Below are positions 14,795 through 24,418 of a DNA stretch of 64,000 bases, piece by piece. How positions within the stretch are numbered: position 1 is the first letter of the stretch; each line of letters begins with the position of its first letter. The notes beneath the pieces are model-generated. The model did no database searches. It was not told where the DNA came from and saw nothing but the letters and a program-made list of their open reading frames with translations. The DNA lies in assembly GCF_002902905.1 (NCBI RefSeq), contig NZ_CP026124.1, positions 2,108,001 to 2,172,000 of the forward strand, written 5' to 3'. The position numbers and the translations under genes are program-made. Source of the DNA: Achromobacter sp. AONIH1 (GTDB lineage Bacteria > Pseudomonadota > Gammaproteobacteria > Burkholderiales > Burkholderiaceae_B).

Positions 14795-17020
14795 TCAGAG
14801 TGCGAGTTGCGCCAGGCGCGCCGCGCGGCGGCGCTGCAGGAAACCGATCACCGCCCCGCGCACGCGGGCCAAGAACCTGTCGCCGCCGGTGGGGTTGTGG
14901 ACGATGTCGGCGCGATAGAACGAGGGGCACAGCACGGCGGCATGGGCCACTTCACCGCAGTTGCCGCAGCCCACGCAGCTGCTTTCCACATGCGCGACCG
15001 GGTCTTCCTTTAGCGGATCGCCACTGTCCTTGACGGTCAGCGAGGGGCAGCCGGACAGCCGGATACAGGCGTGGTCGCCGGTGCAGACGTCGGGGTCGAC
15101 GCCGAAGCGTTCCTTGACCGCGCGCTTGCCTTCCTTGACCGCCTTGTTGAACAGCGGCTTGATGCGGCGCTGCTTGTTCAGCATGCACTCGGACTGCGCG
15201 ATGATGACCTTGGGGCCCTTGACGTCGGTGGTGAGCGCTTCCTCGATGGTGGCGCGCACCTTGGCCACGTCGTAGGTGCGATCCAGCGTGCGCACCCATT
15301 GCACGCCCACGCCGCGCACGGCGCGGTCGATGGGGTTGTTGGTGGAGCGGTCGGGGTTCTCGGCGCGCGAGGACAGGATGTCCTGGCCGCCGGTTGCCGA
15401 CGCGTAGTAGTTGTCGACGATGACGATGACGCCGTCGTACTTGTTGAACACGGCGTTGCCGATGCCCGAGGACAGGCCGTTGTGCCAGAAGCCGCCGTCG
15501 CCCATGATGGAGATCGGGCGCTTGGCCGCCGGCACGTTGAAGGCCGCCGCGCTGGACGCGCCCAGGCCGTAGCCCATGGTGGTGGCGCCCAGGTTGAAGG
15601 GCGGCAGGATCGAGAACAGGTGGCAGCCGATGTCGCAGGAAATATGGTGCTGGCCCAGCGTTTCCTGCGCCAGCGTCAGCGCCGAGAAGATCGGGCGCTC
15701 GGGGCAGCCGGTACAGAAGCCGGCCGGGCGCGGCGGCACCACCGCCGCCAGCCCCTCGACATGCTTGTGGAAGGTGATGGGCTGCTCGACGGGCCTGGCG
15801 GGCCGCGCGCGCGCGATCTCGACGATCTCGGGCTGGGCGGCGCTGACGGCGGCTGCGTCGGCGGCCACGGCCGGATGCGTCTGCAGCGATTCGGGTCGGT
15901 TGCGGCGCAGGAATTCGCGCAGGCCCTCGCGCATGACCTGGGTGGTGTACTCGCCGGCCATGGGCAGCACGTCCTTGCCCGAGAGCTGCGTGGCGATGCC
16001 GGCCTTGCGCAGCACCGCGTGCAGGTTCTGCTCGATGTAGTCGGGCTGGCCTTCCTCGAGCAGCAGCACGGCGCGCTTGTCGCGGCAGAAGTCGATGACC
16101 TCGTCCTCGATGACGGGGTAGGTCACGTTCATGACGTACAGCGGGATGCGGCTGTTGCCGAAGTGGTCGGCCAGGCCCAGCAGCTGCAACGCGCGGATGA
16201 CGCCGTTGTACAGGCCGCCCTGCAGGATCAGGCCGATGTCGGACTGGTCGCCGTCGAAATGCTCGTTGAGCTTGTGTTCCTTGATATAGCGGATGGCGGC
16301 GGGCCAGCGGTCCTTGATCTTTTCCTGCTCGTGCAGGAAGGACGCGGGCGGCAGCACGATGCGGCTGGTGTCGCGCGCCGGGCTTTCCAGCGCCTGCGCC
16401 AGGCTGAAGGCGGGACGCTTGTTTTCCTTGGCGATGAAGCGGCCATGCACATGGCAGCCGCGAATGCGCAATTGCAGCATCACCGGCGTCTTGCTGGCCT
16501 CGGACAGCGAAAAGCCGTCTTCCACCGCCTTGACCATGCTTTCGAGATTGGGGCGCGGGTCCAGCAGCCAGATCTGCGATTTCATGGCGAACGCGTGCGA
16601 GCGTTCCTGCATGATGGACGAGCCTTCGCCGTAGTCCTCGCCCACGATCACCAGCGCGCCGCCGGTGACGCCGCCGGATGCCAGGTTGGCCAGCGCGTCC
16701 GAGGCGACGTTGGTGCCGACCGTGGATTTCCAGGTGACGGCGCCACGGATCGGATACATGACCGAGGCCGCCAGCGTGGCGGCGGCGGTGGCTTCCGAGG
16801 CGCTGGCCTCGAAGTGCACGCCGAGTTCCTGCAGGATCTCGTTGGCGTCGGCCAGCACGTCCATCAGGTGCGAGATGGGCGAACCCTGGTAGCCGGCCAC
16901 ATAGCCCACGCCGGACTGCAGCAGGGCCTTGGTGACCGCGAGGATGCCTTCGCCGCGGAACTCTTCGCCCGCGCCGATGCGCAATTGCTGGACTTCTTTT
17001 TTGAAGGACCTTTCAGCCAT
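14795..17020 (-). CDS. IorA-type TPP-dependent 2-oxoacid:ferredoxin oxidoreductase
   Basis: This 741-residue enzyme has a pyrimidine-binding domain with YQGSPISHLMD near residue 45, and a TPP pyrophosphate-binding domain with GDGGFWHNGLSSGIGNA and a following VDNYYASATGG. The C-terminal ferredoxin-like domain has Cys clusters CTGDHACIRLSGCPS and CVGCGNCGEVAHAAVLCP, suited to two [4Fe-4S] clusters. CTGCPERP precedes the TPP domain. It is the first gene of the leftward operon, with a consensus-like promoter about 90 bases upstream. Finding an oxygen-sensitive-type enzyme together with a dioxygenase implies a hybrid pathway in an aerobe. The substrate is inferred, as for the partner subunit. Confidence 0.9.
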   Translation of the reverse strand: MAERSFKKEVQQLRIGAGEEFRGEGILAVTKALLQSGVGYVAGYQGSPISHLMDVLADANEILQELGVHFEASASEATAAATLAASVMYPIRGAVTWKSTVGTNVASDALANLASGGVTGGALVIVGEDYGEGSSIMQERSHAFAMKSQIWLLDPRPNLESMVKAVEDGFSLSEASKTPVMLQLRIRGCHVHGRFIAKENKRPAFSLAQALESPARDTSRIVLPPASFLHEQEKIKDRWPAAIRYIKEHKLNEHFDGDQSDIGLILQGGLYNGVIRALQLLGLADHFGNSRIPLYVMNVTYPVIEDEVIDFCRDKRAVLLLEEGQPDYIEQNLHAVLRKAGIATQLSGKDVLPMAGEYTTQVMREGLREFLRRNRPESLQTHPAVAADAAAVSAAQPEIVEIARARPARPVEQPITFHKHVEGLAAVVPPRPAGFCTGCPERPIFSALTLAQETLGQHHISCDIGCHLFSILPPFNLGATTMGYGLGASSAAAFNVPAAKRPISIMGDGGFWHNGLSSGIGNAVFNKYDGVIVIVDNYYASATGGQDILSSRAENPDRSTNNPIDRAVRGVGVQWVRTLDRTYDVAKVRATIEEALTTDVKGPKVIIAQSECMLNKQRRIKPLFNKAVKEGKRAVKERFGVDPDVCTGDHACIRLSGCPSLTVKDSGDPLKEDPVAHVESSCVGCGNCGEVAHAAVLCPSFYRADIVHNPTGGDRFLARVRGAVIGFLQRRRAARLAQLAL

Positions 17021-17110
17021 CTCGAACCCCTAGTCGCGGACCGCTGCGCGGGTCCTTGCGCCTTGCTGCTCCGCAACATCGAATGGTCGCGGATCCATGC
17101 TCTAAAAAAT

Positions 17111-17139
17111 ACTTTAGAAGTCAACTTTTTAGCTGTCAA
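17111..17139 (-). promoter_or_regulatory. Probable sigma70 promoter of the iorA-livF catabolic operon
   Basis: On the minus strand TTGACA (17139-17134) is followed after 17 bases by TAAAGT (17116-17111), a near-consensus sigma70 promoter reading toward iorA. An inverted repeat CTAAA-N6-TTTAG (17102-17117) covers the -10 box, a natural place for a MarR repressor. The surrounding 120 bases are much richer in A+T than the rest of the window. Confidence 0.65.
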
Positions 17140-17147
17140 CAAAAAAG

Positions 17148-17159
17148 ATGAAATTTCAT
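17148..17159. promoter_or_regulatory. Perfect 12-bp palindrome, candidate MarR operator
   Basis: ATGAAATTTCAT reads identically on both strands and lies just upstream of the -35 box of the iorA promoter. A second, shorter palindrome GTATATAC is at 17193-17200. MarR dimers bind palindromes of this size; the link to the adjacent MarR gene is inference. Confidence 0.45.
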
Positions 17160-17217
17160 GGAATCAAAAAAATATCACGCTAAAACAAGGGTGTATATAC
17201 TGGCTATCCTTTAGGTG

Positions 17218-17245
17218 TTGACCCGCCAATCCGCCCTAATACTGT
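17218..17245 (+). promoter_or_regulatory. Possible promoter of the marR gene
   Basis: TTGACC (17218-17223), a 16-base spacer and TACTGT (17240-17245) read toward the MarR gene. The -35 is good and the -10 weak. With the leftward promoter this gives a divergent control region whose palindromes lie between the two start sites. Confidence 0.35.
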
Positions 17246-17414
17246 GCAAAAACGGGTTGCGATTCCGGGTATACCCTGTGCTGCGCAACAGCATTGCGGC
17301 ACATCATGGCGCGGCCGCGCATCGCCGTGGTGCAATGCGCGTGCCGATGGTCCGCGGCAAGCATGCGGGACGGGCATGACAATCTCGAACAACCGGGCGC
17401 GGGAGCGTACAGAC

Positions 17415-17918
17415 ATGGCGTGGCAGAAGCAGAAGAGCATTCAGGCCGGCGCCGGCGGCGGGCGTTTCGTCGACGGTTATCTGGCCTATCTGCTGGCGCA
17501 GGCCAGCCAGCGCATTTCCGCCGAGTTTCATCTGCAGGTGCGCGCGGCCGGCCTGTCGGTCACGGAATGGCGGGTGCTGGCCAGCCTGGAAGGCAGCGCC
17601 GGCGAGACCATCGGCACGCTGGCCGTGCTGGCCATCACCAAGCAGCCCACGCTGAGCAAGGTGGTGCAACGGATGGAGGCTGATGGCCTGGTCGAGCGCA
17701 CCGGCGTGCGCGCCGACCGGCGCCAGACGCGCGTGTGCATCACCACCAAGGGCCGCAATCTGATCGCGGGCCTGTGCGAACAGGCCTTGCAGCATCAGAA
17801 GGCCGTGCTGGCGCCGTTCGGCGAAGAACGGGCGACGTTGCTGATAGAGATGCTGGAAGTGTTGATGACCGAGCACGTGCCGCTGGAGATGGCGACGGCC
17901 GAAACGGACGAGGATTGA
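17415..17918 (+). CDS. MarR-family transcriptional regulator of the catabolic operon
   Basis: The 167-residue protein has the MarR winged helix-turn-helix: LSVTEWRVLASLEGSAGETIG, the recognition helix region AITKQPTLSKVVQRMEADGLVERT, and the wing RADRRQTRVCITTKGRNL. It is divergent from the iorA-livF operon and so is its likely regulator, released by a pathway ligand such as the substrate acid. Auxin-degradation loci commonly carry a MarR repressor beside the catabolic genes, which fits. The start at 17415 has GGGAG nine bases upstream; an ATG at 17376 would add 13 residues and cannot be excluded. The C-terminus is acidic (ETDED). Confidence 0.9.
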   Translation: MAWQKQKSIQAGAGGGRFVDGYLAYLLAQASQRISAEFHLQVRAAGLSVTEWRVLASLEGSAGETIGTLAVLAITKQPTLSKVVQRMEADGLVERTGVRADRRQTRVCITTKGRNLIAGLCEQALQHQKAVLAPFGEERATLLIEMLEVLMTEHVPLEMATAETDED

Positions 17919-18084
17919 GCGTCCGGATGCCGGCCGAGTTCCGCTTTCCGGGAATGTCGCGCGTCGCGTGTTTGATCGAACGCTGTTCGCTTCAATTATT
18001 TTGTTACGAGCATATGCGTCCCTGTTTTGTTCCTCTCTCTGAAAACCGTCTCCGGTACGCATAAACCCTGAATTGACGCGGGTT

Positions 18085-18109
18085 CCGGCGCTAGGCAATA
18101 TCGCGCCGG
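18085..18109 (+). promoter_or_regulatory. Inverted repeat CCGGCGC-N11-GCGCCGG upstream of the peptide-transporter operon
   Basis: Seven-base arms flank an AT-rich 11-base centre, and TATTTT follows. TTGACG lies just upstream at 18073-18078, so the repeat overlaps where a -10 (AATATC) would fall. It may be an operator, or a terminator-like hairpin ending the marR transcript. The sequence alone does not decide. Confidence 0.4.
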
Positions 18110-18140
18110 TATTTTCAGACTACAGTCAGGAGTTGAACCT

Positions 18141-19712
18141 ATGCGCCGCACTTTGATTGCTATCGCGATCGCCGCCGCCGTGGCCGTGCCCTCGATCGGA
18201 CAGGCCAAGACTTTCCGCTGGGCCGCCCAGGGCGACATCCTCACCTTCGACCCGCACTCGCAGAACGAAGGCATGACCATCGCCGCCAACAGCTATGTGT
18301 ACGAACCGCTGGTGGACTACGACAAGTCCTTCAAGGTGGTGCCGCGCCTGGCCACGGAGTGGGAGCAGGTCTCGCCCACGCTGTACCGTTTCAAGCTGCG
18401 CCCCGGCGTCAAGTTCCACGACGGCGCGGCCTTCACCGCCGACGACGCGGTGTTCTCGATCCACCGCGCCATGGCGCCGACCTCGAACTACAAGGCCTAC
18501 ACGACCGGCATCAAGGAAGCGCGCAAGATCGACGACCTGACCCTCGAGGTCGAAACGTCGGCGCCGAACCCGGTGCTGCTGCGCCAGCTGACCAACGTGT
18601 TCATCATGAACAAGGCCTGGGCGGAAAAGCACAACATCGCCAAGCCGCAGGATTACGTCAACAAGGAAGAGACCTACGGCGCCCGCAACACCAACGGCAC
18701 CGGCCCCTACAAGCTGAAGACGCGCGAAGTCGACGTGCGCACCGTGTTCGAAGAGAACAAGGACTGGTGGAACAAGGCCGGCAAGGTCGGCAACGTGACC
18801 GAGGTGGTGTTCACCCCGATCAAGCAGAACGCCACCCGCACCGCGGCCCTGCTGTCCGGCGAGATCGACTTCGTGCTGGACCCGGCCGCCCAGGACCTGG
18901 ACCGCCTGCGCCAGTCGGCCAAGGTGGTCGAGGGCAACGAATACCGCACCATCTACCTGGGCCTGGACCAGAAGCGTCCCGAGCTGCAGTACTCGAACAT
19001 CAAGGGCAAGAACCCGTTCCAGGACATCCGCGTGCGCGAGGCGCTGTACCGCGCCATCGACGTGGACGCCATCAAGCGCGCCGTGATGCGCGGCCTGTCG
19101 GCGCCCACCGGCACCATGATCGCGCCGCAGGTGCACGGCTGGGCCGAATCGGTCCACAAGCGCGTGCCCTACGATCCCGAGAAGTCGCGCGCCCTGCTGA
19201 AGGAAGCCGGCTATGACGGCACGCTGAACTTCACGCTGGACTGCCCGAACAATCGCTACATCAACGACGAGGCGATCTGTCAGGCGGTGGTGGGCATGTG
19301 GGCCAAGGTCGGCGTGAAGGCCACGCTGAACGCGATGCCGCGCTCGACCTACTTCCCCAAGGTGCAGTCGTTCGACACCAGCGCCTATCTGTTCGGCTGG
19401 GGCGTGCCGACCTTCGACGCCATGTACACGCTGCAGAACCTGATCCGCACCAAGGGCGAGGGCGCGGACGGCATGTACAACCTGGGCAACTACAGCAACA
19501 AGGAGCTTGACGCCGTCATCGACAGCATCAAGACCCAGACCGACGCCGCCAAGCGCGACGCCGACATCATCAAGGTGCTGGAAGGCCACGCCAAGGACTT
19601 CGGTCACATCCCCCTGCATGACCAGGTCATTCCCTGGGCCATGCGCAAGAACGTCACCGTCATCCATCGCGCCGACAACCGTCTGGTCGCCGATTGGGTC
19701 AAGGTCGACTGA
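18141..19712 (+). CDS. Periplasmic substrate-binding protein of a dipeptide/oligopeptide-type ABC importer (SBP family 5)
   Basis: This 523-residue protein has a signal peptide (MRRTLIAIAIAAAVAVPSIG, cleavage near GQA-KTF) and the family 5 body: FRWAAQGDILTFDPHS, YEPLVDYD, LRPGVKFHDGAAFTADDAVFS and NGTGPYKL. It delivers a peptide or peptide-like ligand to the permeases encoded downstream. AGGAG lies eight bases before the ATG. It heads a five-gene operon (binding protein, two permeases, two ATPases) of the Dpp/Opp class. The ligand cannot be told from sequence; other family 5 members bind glutathione, nickel or heme. Confidence 0.93.
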   Translation: MRRTLIAIAIAAAVAVPSIGQAKTFRWAAQGDILTFDPHSQNEGMTIAANSYVYEPLVDYDKSFKVVPRLATEWEQVSPTLYRFKLRPGVKFHDGAAFTADDAVFSIHRAMAPTSNYKAYTTGIKEARKIDDLTLEVETSAPNPVLLRQLTNVFIMNKAWAEKHNIAKPQDYVNKEETYGARNTNGTGPYKLKTREVDVRTVFEENKDWWNKAGKVGNVTEVVFTPIKQNATRTAALLSGEIDFVLDPAAQDLDRLRQSAKVVEGNEYRTIYLGLDQKRPELQYSNIKGKNPFQDIRVREALYRAIDVDAIKRAVMRGLSAPTGTMIAPQVHGWAESVHKRVPYDPEKSRALLKEAGYDGTLNFTLDCPNNRYINDEAICQAVVGMWAKVGVKATLNAMPRSTYFPKVQSFDTSAYLFGWGVPTFDAMYTLQNLIRTKGEGADGMYNLGNYSNKELDAVIDSIKTQTDAAKRDADIIKVLEGHAKDFGHIPLHDQVIPWAMRKNVTVIHRADNRLVADWVKVD

Positions 19713-19771
19713 TTCAGGCCAACCCGCAGGCGGCGCGCTGAGGCGCGCCGCCTGCCTGCCTTTTTCCGCCT

Positions 19772-20761
19772 ATGTTCGCTTTCATACTCCGCCGCCTGCT
19801 GCAGGCTGTGGCGGTGATGCTCACCGTCGCGCTGCTGGCATTCGTGCTATTTCAATACGTCGGCGATCCCGTCACCATCATGCTGGGCCAGGACGCCACC
19901 GACGCCGAACGCGTCGAGCTGCGTGAGCGCCTGGGCCTGAACGAGCCCGCCGTCGTCCAGTTCGGCCACTTCGTCGCCAACGCCGCGCAGGGCAATTTCG
20001 GCATCTCCCTGCGCCAGAGCGAACCCGTTTCCTCGCTGCTGAAGTCGCGCCTGCCGGCCACGCTGGAACTGTCGCTGGTCGCGGCGGTGCTGGCGCTGGT
20101 GGTCGGCGTGCCGCTGGGCGTGTATACCGCGCTCAAGCGCAACAGCATGCTGTCGCAGCTGCTGCTGGCCGGCTCGCTGCTGGGCGTGTCGCTGCCTACT
20201 TTCCTCATCGGCATCCTGCTGATCCTGGTGTTCTCGGTGCAGCTGGGCTGGCTGCCCAGCTACGGACGCGGCGAGACCGTCAGCCTGGGCTGGTGGTCGT
20301 CGGGCCTGTTCACGGCCGATGGCTGGAAGCACCTGATCCTGCCGTCGATCACGCTGTCGCTGTTCCAGATGACGCTGGTGCTGCGCCTGGTGCGCTCGGA
20401 AATGCTGGAAGTGCTGCGCTCGGACTACATCAAGTTCGCCCGTGCGCGCGGGCTCAAGCGCCGCGCCATCCACTTCGGCCACGCGCTCAAGAACACGATG
20501 GTGCCCGTCATCACCATCACCGGCCTGCAGCTGGGCGGCATCATCGCCTTCGCCATCGTCACGGAAACCGTGTTCCAGTGGCCGGGCATGGGCCTGCTGT
20601 TCATCCAGGCCGTGCAATTCGCCGACGTGCCGGTCATGGCCGCCTATCTGTGCCTGATCGCGCTGGTCTTCGTGGTGATCAACCTGATCGTCGATCTTCT
20701 GTATTTCGTCGTGGACCCGCGCCTGCGCGCCGGGATGACCCGCGCCGGGGGGGCTCACTGA
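19772..20761 (+). CDS. DppB-type permease of the peptide-type ABC importer
   Basis: The 329-residue membrane protein begins MFAFILRRLLQAVAVMLTVALLAF, the usual first helix of DppB/OppB, and holds the cytoplasmic EAA-like loop DYIKFARARGLKRRAIHFGHALKN. It forms one half of the inner-membrane channel. Its TGA shares a base with the ATG of the next permease (TGATG), so translation is coupled. Confidence 0.93.
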   Translation: MFAFILRRLLQAVAVMLTVALLAFVLFQYVGDPVTIMLGQDATDAERVELRERLGLNEPAVVQFGHFVANAAQGNFGISLRQSEPVSSLLKSRLPATLELSLVAAVLALVVGVPLGVYTALKRNSMLSQLLLAGSLLGVSLPTFLIGILLILVFSVQLGWLPSYGRGETVSLGWWSSGLFTADGWKHLILPSITLSLFQMTLVLRLVRSEMLEVLRSDYIKFARARGLKRRAIHFGHALKNTMVPVITITGLQLGGIIAFAIVTETVFQWPGMGLLFIQAVQFADVPVMAAYLCLIALVFVVINLIVDLLYFVVDPRLRAGMTRAGGAH

Positions 20762-21675
20762 TGCGCGCCGTACTCAAACGCTGGTGGGACAGCGACCTGG
20801 CCTGGGCCTGGCGCCGCGCCCCGGTCGCCATCGCCGCCACCATCCTGCTGGCGCTGCTGCTGATCGGTTCCTTTGGCGCCGGCTGGGTGGCGCCGCACAA
20901 TCCCTTCGACCTGACCAAGGTGGAACTGCTGGACGCGCTGCTGCCGCCGGCATGGCAGGCCAATGGCCAGCCGACCTACCTGCTGGGCACCGACAGCCAG
21001 GGCCGCGACCTGTACTCGGCCATTCTGTACGGCACGCGGGTGTCCCTGCTGATCGGCCTGGCCGCGGTGGCGCTGTCCATGGTCATCGGCATCGTGCTGG
21101 GCCTGGTCTCGGGCTACGCGGGCGGGCGCATCGACGCCTTCATCATGCGCGTGGCCGACGTGCAGCTGTCGTTCCCGGCCATCCTGATCGCGCTGCTGAT
21201 CGACGGCGTGGCGCGCGCCGCAGTGCCGCGCGAGCTGCACGAGGTGATCGCCTTCCCGGTGCTGGTCGGCGCGATCGCGCTTGCCGGCTGGCCGCAGTAC
21301 GCCCGCACGGTGCGCGGCTCCACCCTGGTGGAGAAGAACCGCGAATACGTGCAGGCCGCGCGCGTGATCGGCGTGGCCTCGCCCGTCATCATGTTCCGCC
21401 ACGTGCTGCCCAATGTGCTGGGACCGGTGCTGGTGCTGGCCACGGTGCACCTGGCCACCGCCATCATCACCGAGGCGACGCTGTCGTTCCTGGGCGTGGG
21501 CGTGCCGCCGACGTCGCCGTCGCTGGGCACGTTGATCCGCATCGGCAACGATTTCCTGTTCTCCGGCGAATGGTGGATCGTCATCTTCCCCGGACTGGCG
21601 CTGGTGCTGTTGGTGCTGTCGGTCAACCTCCTGGGTGACTGGCTGCGCGACGCGCTCAACCCGCGACTGAATTGA
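20761..21675 (+). CDS. DppC-type permease of the peptide-type ABC importer
   Basis: The 304-residue permease starts MRAVLKRWWDSDLAWAWRRAP with a short N-terminal cytoplasmic stretch, then helix AIAATILLALLLIGSFGAGW. LLGTDSQGRDLYSAILYG is the conserved DppC periplasmic block, and the EAA loop is REYVQAARVIGVASPVIMFRHVLPN. It pairs with the DppB-type protein. The start is fixed by the one-base overlap with the preceding stop. Confidence 0.93.
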   Translation: MRAVLKRWWDSDLAWAWRRAPVAIAATILLALLLIGSFGAGWVAPHNPFDLTKVELLDALLPPAWQANGQPTYLLGTDSQGRDLYSAILYGTRVSLLIGLAAVALSMVIGIVLGLVSGYAGGRIDAFIMRVADVQLSFPAILIALLIDGVARAAVPRELHEVIAFPVLVGAIALAGWPQYARTVRGSTLVEKNREYVQAARVIGVASPVIMFRHVLPNVLGPVLVLATVHLATAIITEATLSFLGVGVPPTSPSLGTLIRIGNDFLFSGEWWIVIFPGLALVLLVLSVNLLGDWLRDALNPRLN

Positions 21676-21684
21676 GGTTTTTCC

Positions 21685-22655
21685 ATGAGCGCATTACTTG
21701 AAGTCCGCAACCTGCGCGTGGAGTTCCCCACGCGCCGCGGCACGCTGCGCGCGCTGGACGACGTGTCCTTCTCGATCGAGGCGGGCGAGGTCCTGGGCGT
21801 GGTCGGCGAATCCGGCGCCGGCAAGTCGCTGACCGGCGCGGCCATCATCGGCCTGCTGGAGCCGCCCGGGCGCGTGGCCGCCGGCGAGATCCTGCTGGGC
21901 GGTCGCCGCATCGACAACCTGCCCGACGAGCAGATGCGCCGCGTGCGCGGCCGCGAGATCGGCGCCGTGTTCCAGGATCCGCTGACCTCGCTGAATCCGC
22001 TGTACACCGTGGGTCGGCAGCTGGCCGAGACCATCGTCACGCACCTGGACCTGAGCTGGTCGCAGGCGCGCACGCGCGCGGTTGAGCTGCTGGCGGCCAC
22101 CGGCATCCCGGCGGCGCGCGAGCGCATCGACCACTATCCGCACCAGTTCTCCGGCGGCATGCGCCAGCGCGTGGTGATCGCGCTGGCCCTGGCCGCCGAA
22201 CCGCGCCTGGTGGTGGCCGACGAGCCCACCACCGCGCTGGACGTGTCGATCCAGGCGCAGATCATCGAACTGCTCAAGCGCCTGTGCCGCGAGCAGGGCA
22301 CGGCCGTCATGCTGATCACCCACGACATGGGCGTGATCGCCGAGACCGCCGACCGCGTCGCCGTGATGTACGCGGGCCGCGTGGCCGAGATCGGCCCGGT
22401 GGCCGACGTGATCCACAAGCCGCGTCACCCTTACACGGCCGGCCTGATGGGCTCGATCCCGGCGCTGGATAGCCACGCCCAGCGGCTGGTGCAGATCGAC
22501 GGCAGCATGCCGCGCTTGAACGCCATCCCGACGGGCTGTGCGTTCAATCCGCGTTGCGGCCAGAAGCTGCCGCGCTGCACGCAGGATCGTCCTGAATTGA
22601 TGGCGGCCGGCACTTCCCGCGCCGCCTGTTGGTTGCATGAAGAAAAGGTGGCGGC

Positions 22656-22659
<4 letters not shown>
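21685..22659 (+). CDS. DppD-type ATPase of the peptide-type ABC importer
   Basis: This is a 324-residue ABC ATPase with Walker [10 protein letters not shown], signature FSGGMRQR, Walker [13 protein letters not shown] and the C-terminal oligopeptide-transporter extension with [14 protein letters not shown], the Cys-rich motif typical of DppD/OppD. It overlaps the next ATPase gene by four bases (ATGA). Confidence 0.93.
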
Positions 22660-23657
<998 letters not shown>

Positions 23658-23666
23658 GGCGTGGTC

Positions 23667-23698
23667 CGTGGCGTCCGTCCGTGGCGGCGGACGCCACG
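23667..23698 (+). terminator. Hairpin after the peptide-transporter operon
   Basis: CGTGGCGTCCG (23667-23677) pairs perfectly over 11 bases with CGGACGCCACG (23688-23698) around a 10-base loop, and ATTT follows. The T-run is short, so termination may be partial. It lies between convergent genes. Confidence 0.5.
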
Positions 23699-23738
23699 AT
23701 TTCAAGCGCGGGCAGGCGGCGCCTCGTGGCCGCGTGGC

Positions 23739-24239
23739 TCAGTGCCGATGTTCGCCATCGGCCGCGTCGTCGTCTTCATCGTCTTCGTCCTCCTCATCCT
23801 CGTCGTCCTGCGCCAGGTCCGGATCCTCGCTCAGCGCGAAGGGCAGCACGTCTTCCAGGCTGTCCGACCAGGCGGACTCTTCGCCATCATGGTCGAGCTT
23901 GACGAAGCGCTCGCCCTCGCCGAGCGTGATCTGGATGGCCCACAGGTACAGGCAGTCGTAGGTGTCGTCGTCGGCCGGCGGCAGGCCGCCGCGATTGCCC
24001 AGCAGGCGCGCGCCGGGGCCGCCCAGCTGCACATGGACCTGGGATTCGTCGGCTTCGGCCTTCTCGTCCAGCGGCACGCCGAAAGTCACCCATTCGGTGC
24101 CTTCCTCGCCCAACACGACTTCAGCCAGCACGGGCTTGCCCAGGAAGGCGCTGAGGGCGTCGGCCGTCTTGGCCAGCATGTCCAGCTCGGCCGAGCTGAA
24201 ACGGGTCAAGGAGGCGGGAGGCGTGGCGGAGGCGGACAT
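23739..24239 (-). CDS. Hypothetical protein with a strongly acidic C-terminal tail
   Basis: This 166-residue protein of unknown function has a globular part of about 135 residues, including a weakly patterned segment on LGKPVLAEVVLGEEGTEWVTF. It then ends in an almost unbroken Asp/Glu run of about 17 residues and GEHRH. An AGGAA site six bases before the ATG at 24239 supports the start. There is no signal peptide or membrane segment, so it is probably cytoplasmic. It is convergent with the peptide transporter. Acidic tails of this kind can bind metals or basic partners, but nothing here shows it. Confidence 0.75.
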   Translation of the reverse strand: MSASATPPASLTRFSSAELDMLAKTADALSAFLGKPVLAEVVLGEEGTEWVTFGVPLDEKAEADESQVHVQLGGPGARLLGNRGGLPPADDDTYDCLYLWAIQITLGEGERFVKLDHDGEESAWSDSLEDVLPFALSEDPDLAQDDEDEEDEDDEDDDAADGEHRH

Positions 24240-24418
24240 GAGGATTCCTGGGCGCGCCCGCGCTCTGATGGCGCGGCGCTGCATGAGATTGAGTAGCTTG
24301 GGGATTCGGGTCAGGCGCTATTGTCGCGCGTTCGGCCGTGCCTTGCATCGGACGCGTGGATGACGCGGTTCGCAGGGCGCGCGCCGCCAGCCGGGGGCGG
24401 CGGATCGCCCGCAATGTC

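Noticed and set aside
15071..17221. A 716-codon plus-strand frame opposite the IorA-type gene
   Set aside because: Same G+C artefact; the IorA protein on the minus strand has TPP and iron-sulfur motifs.
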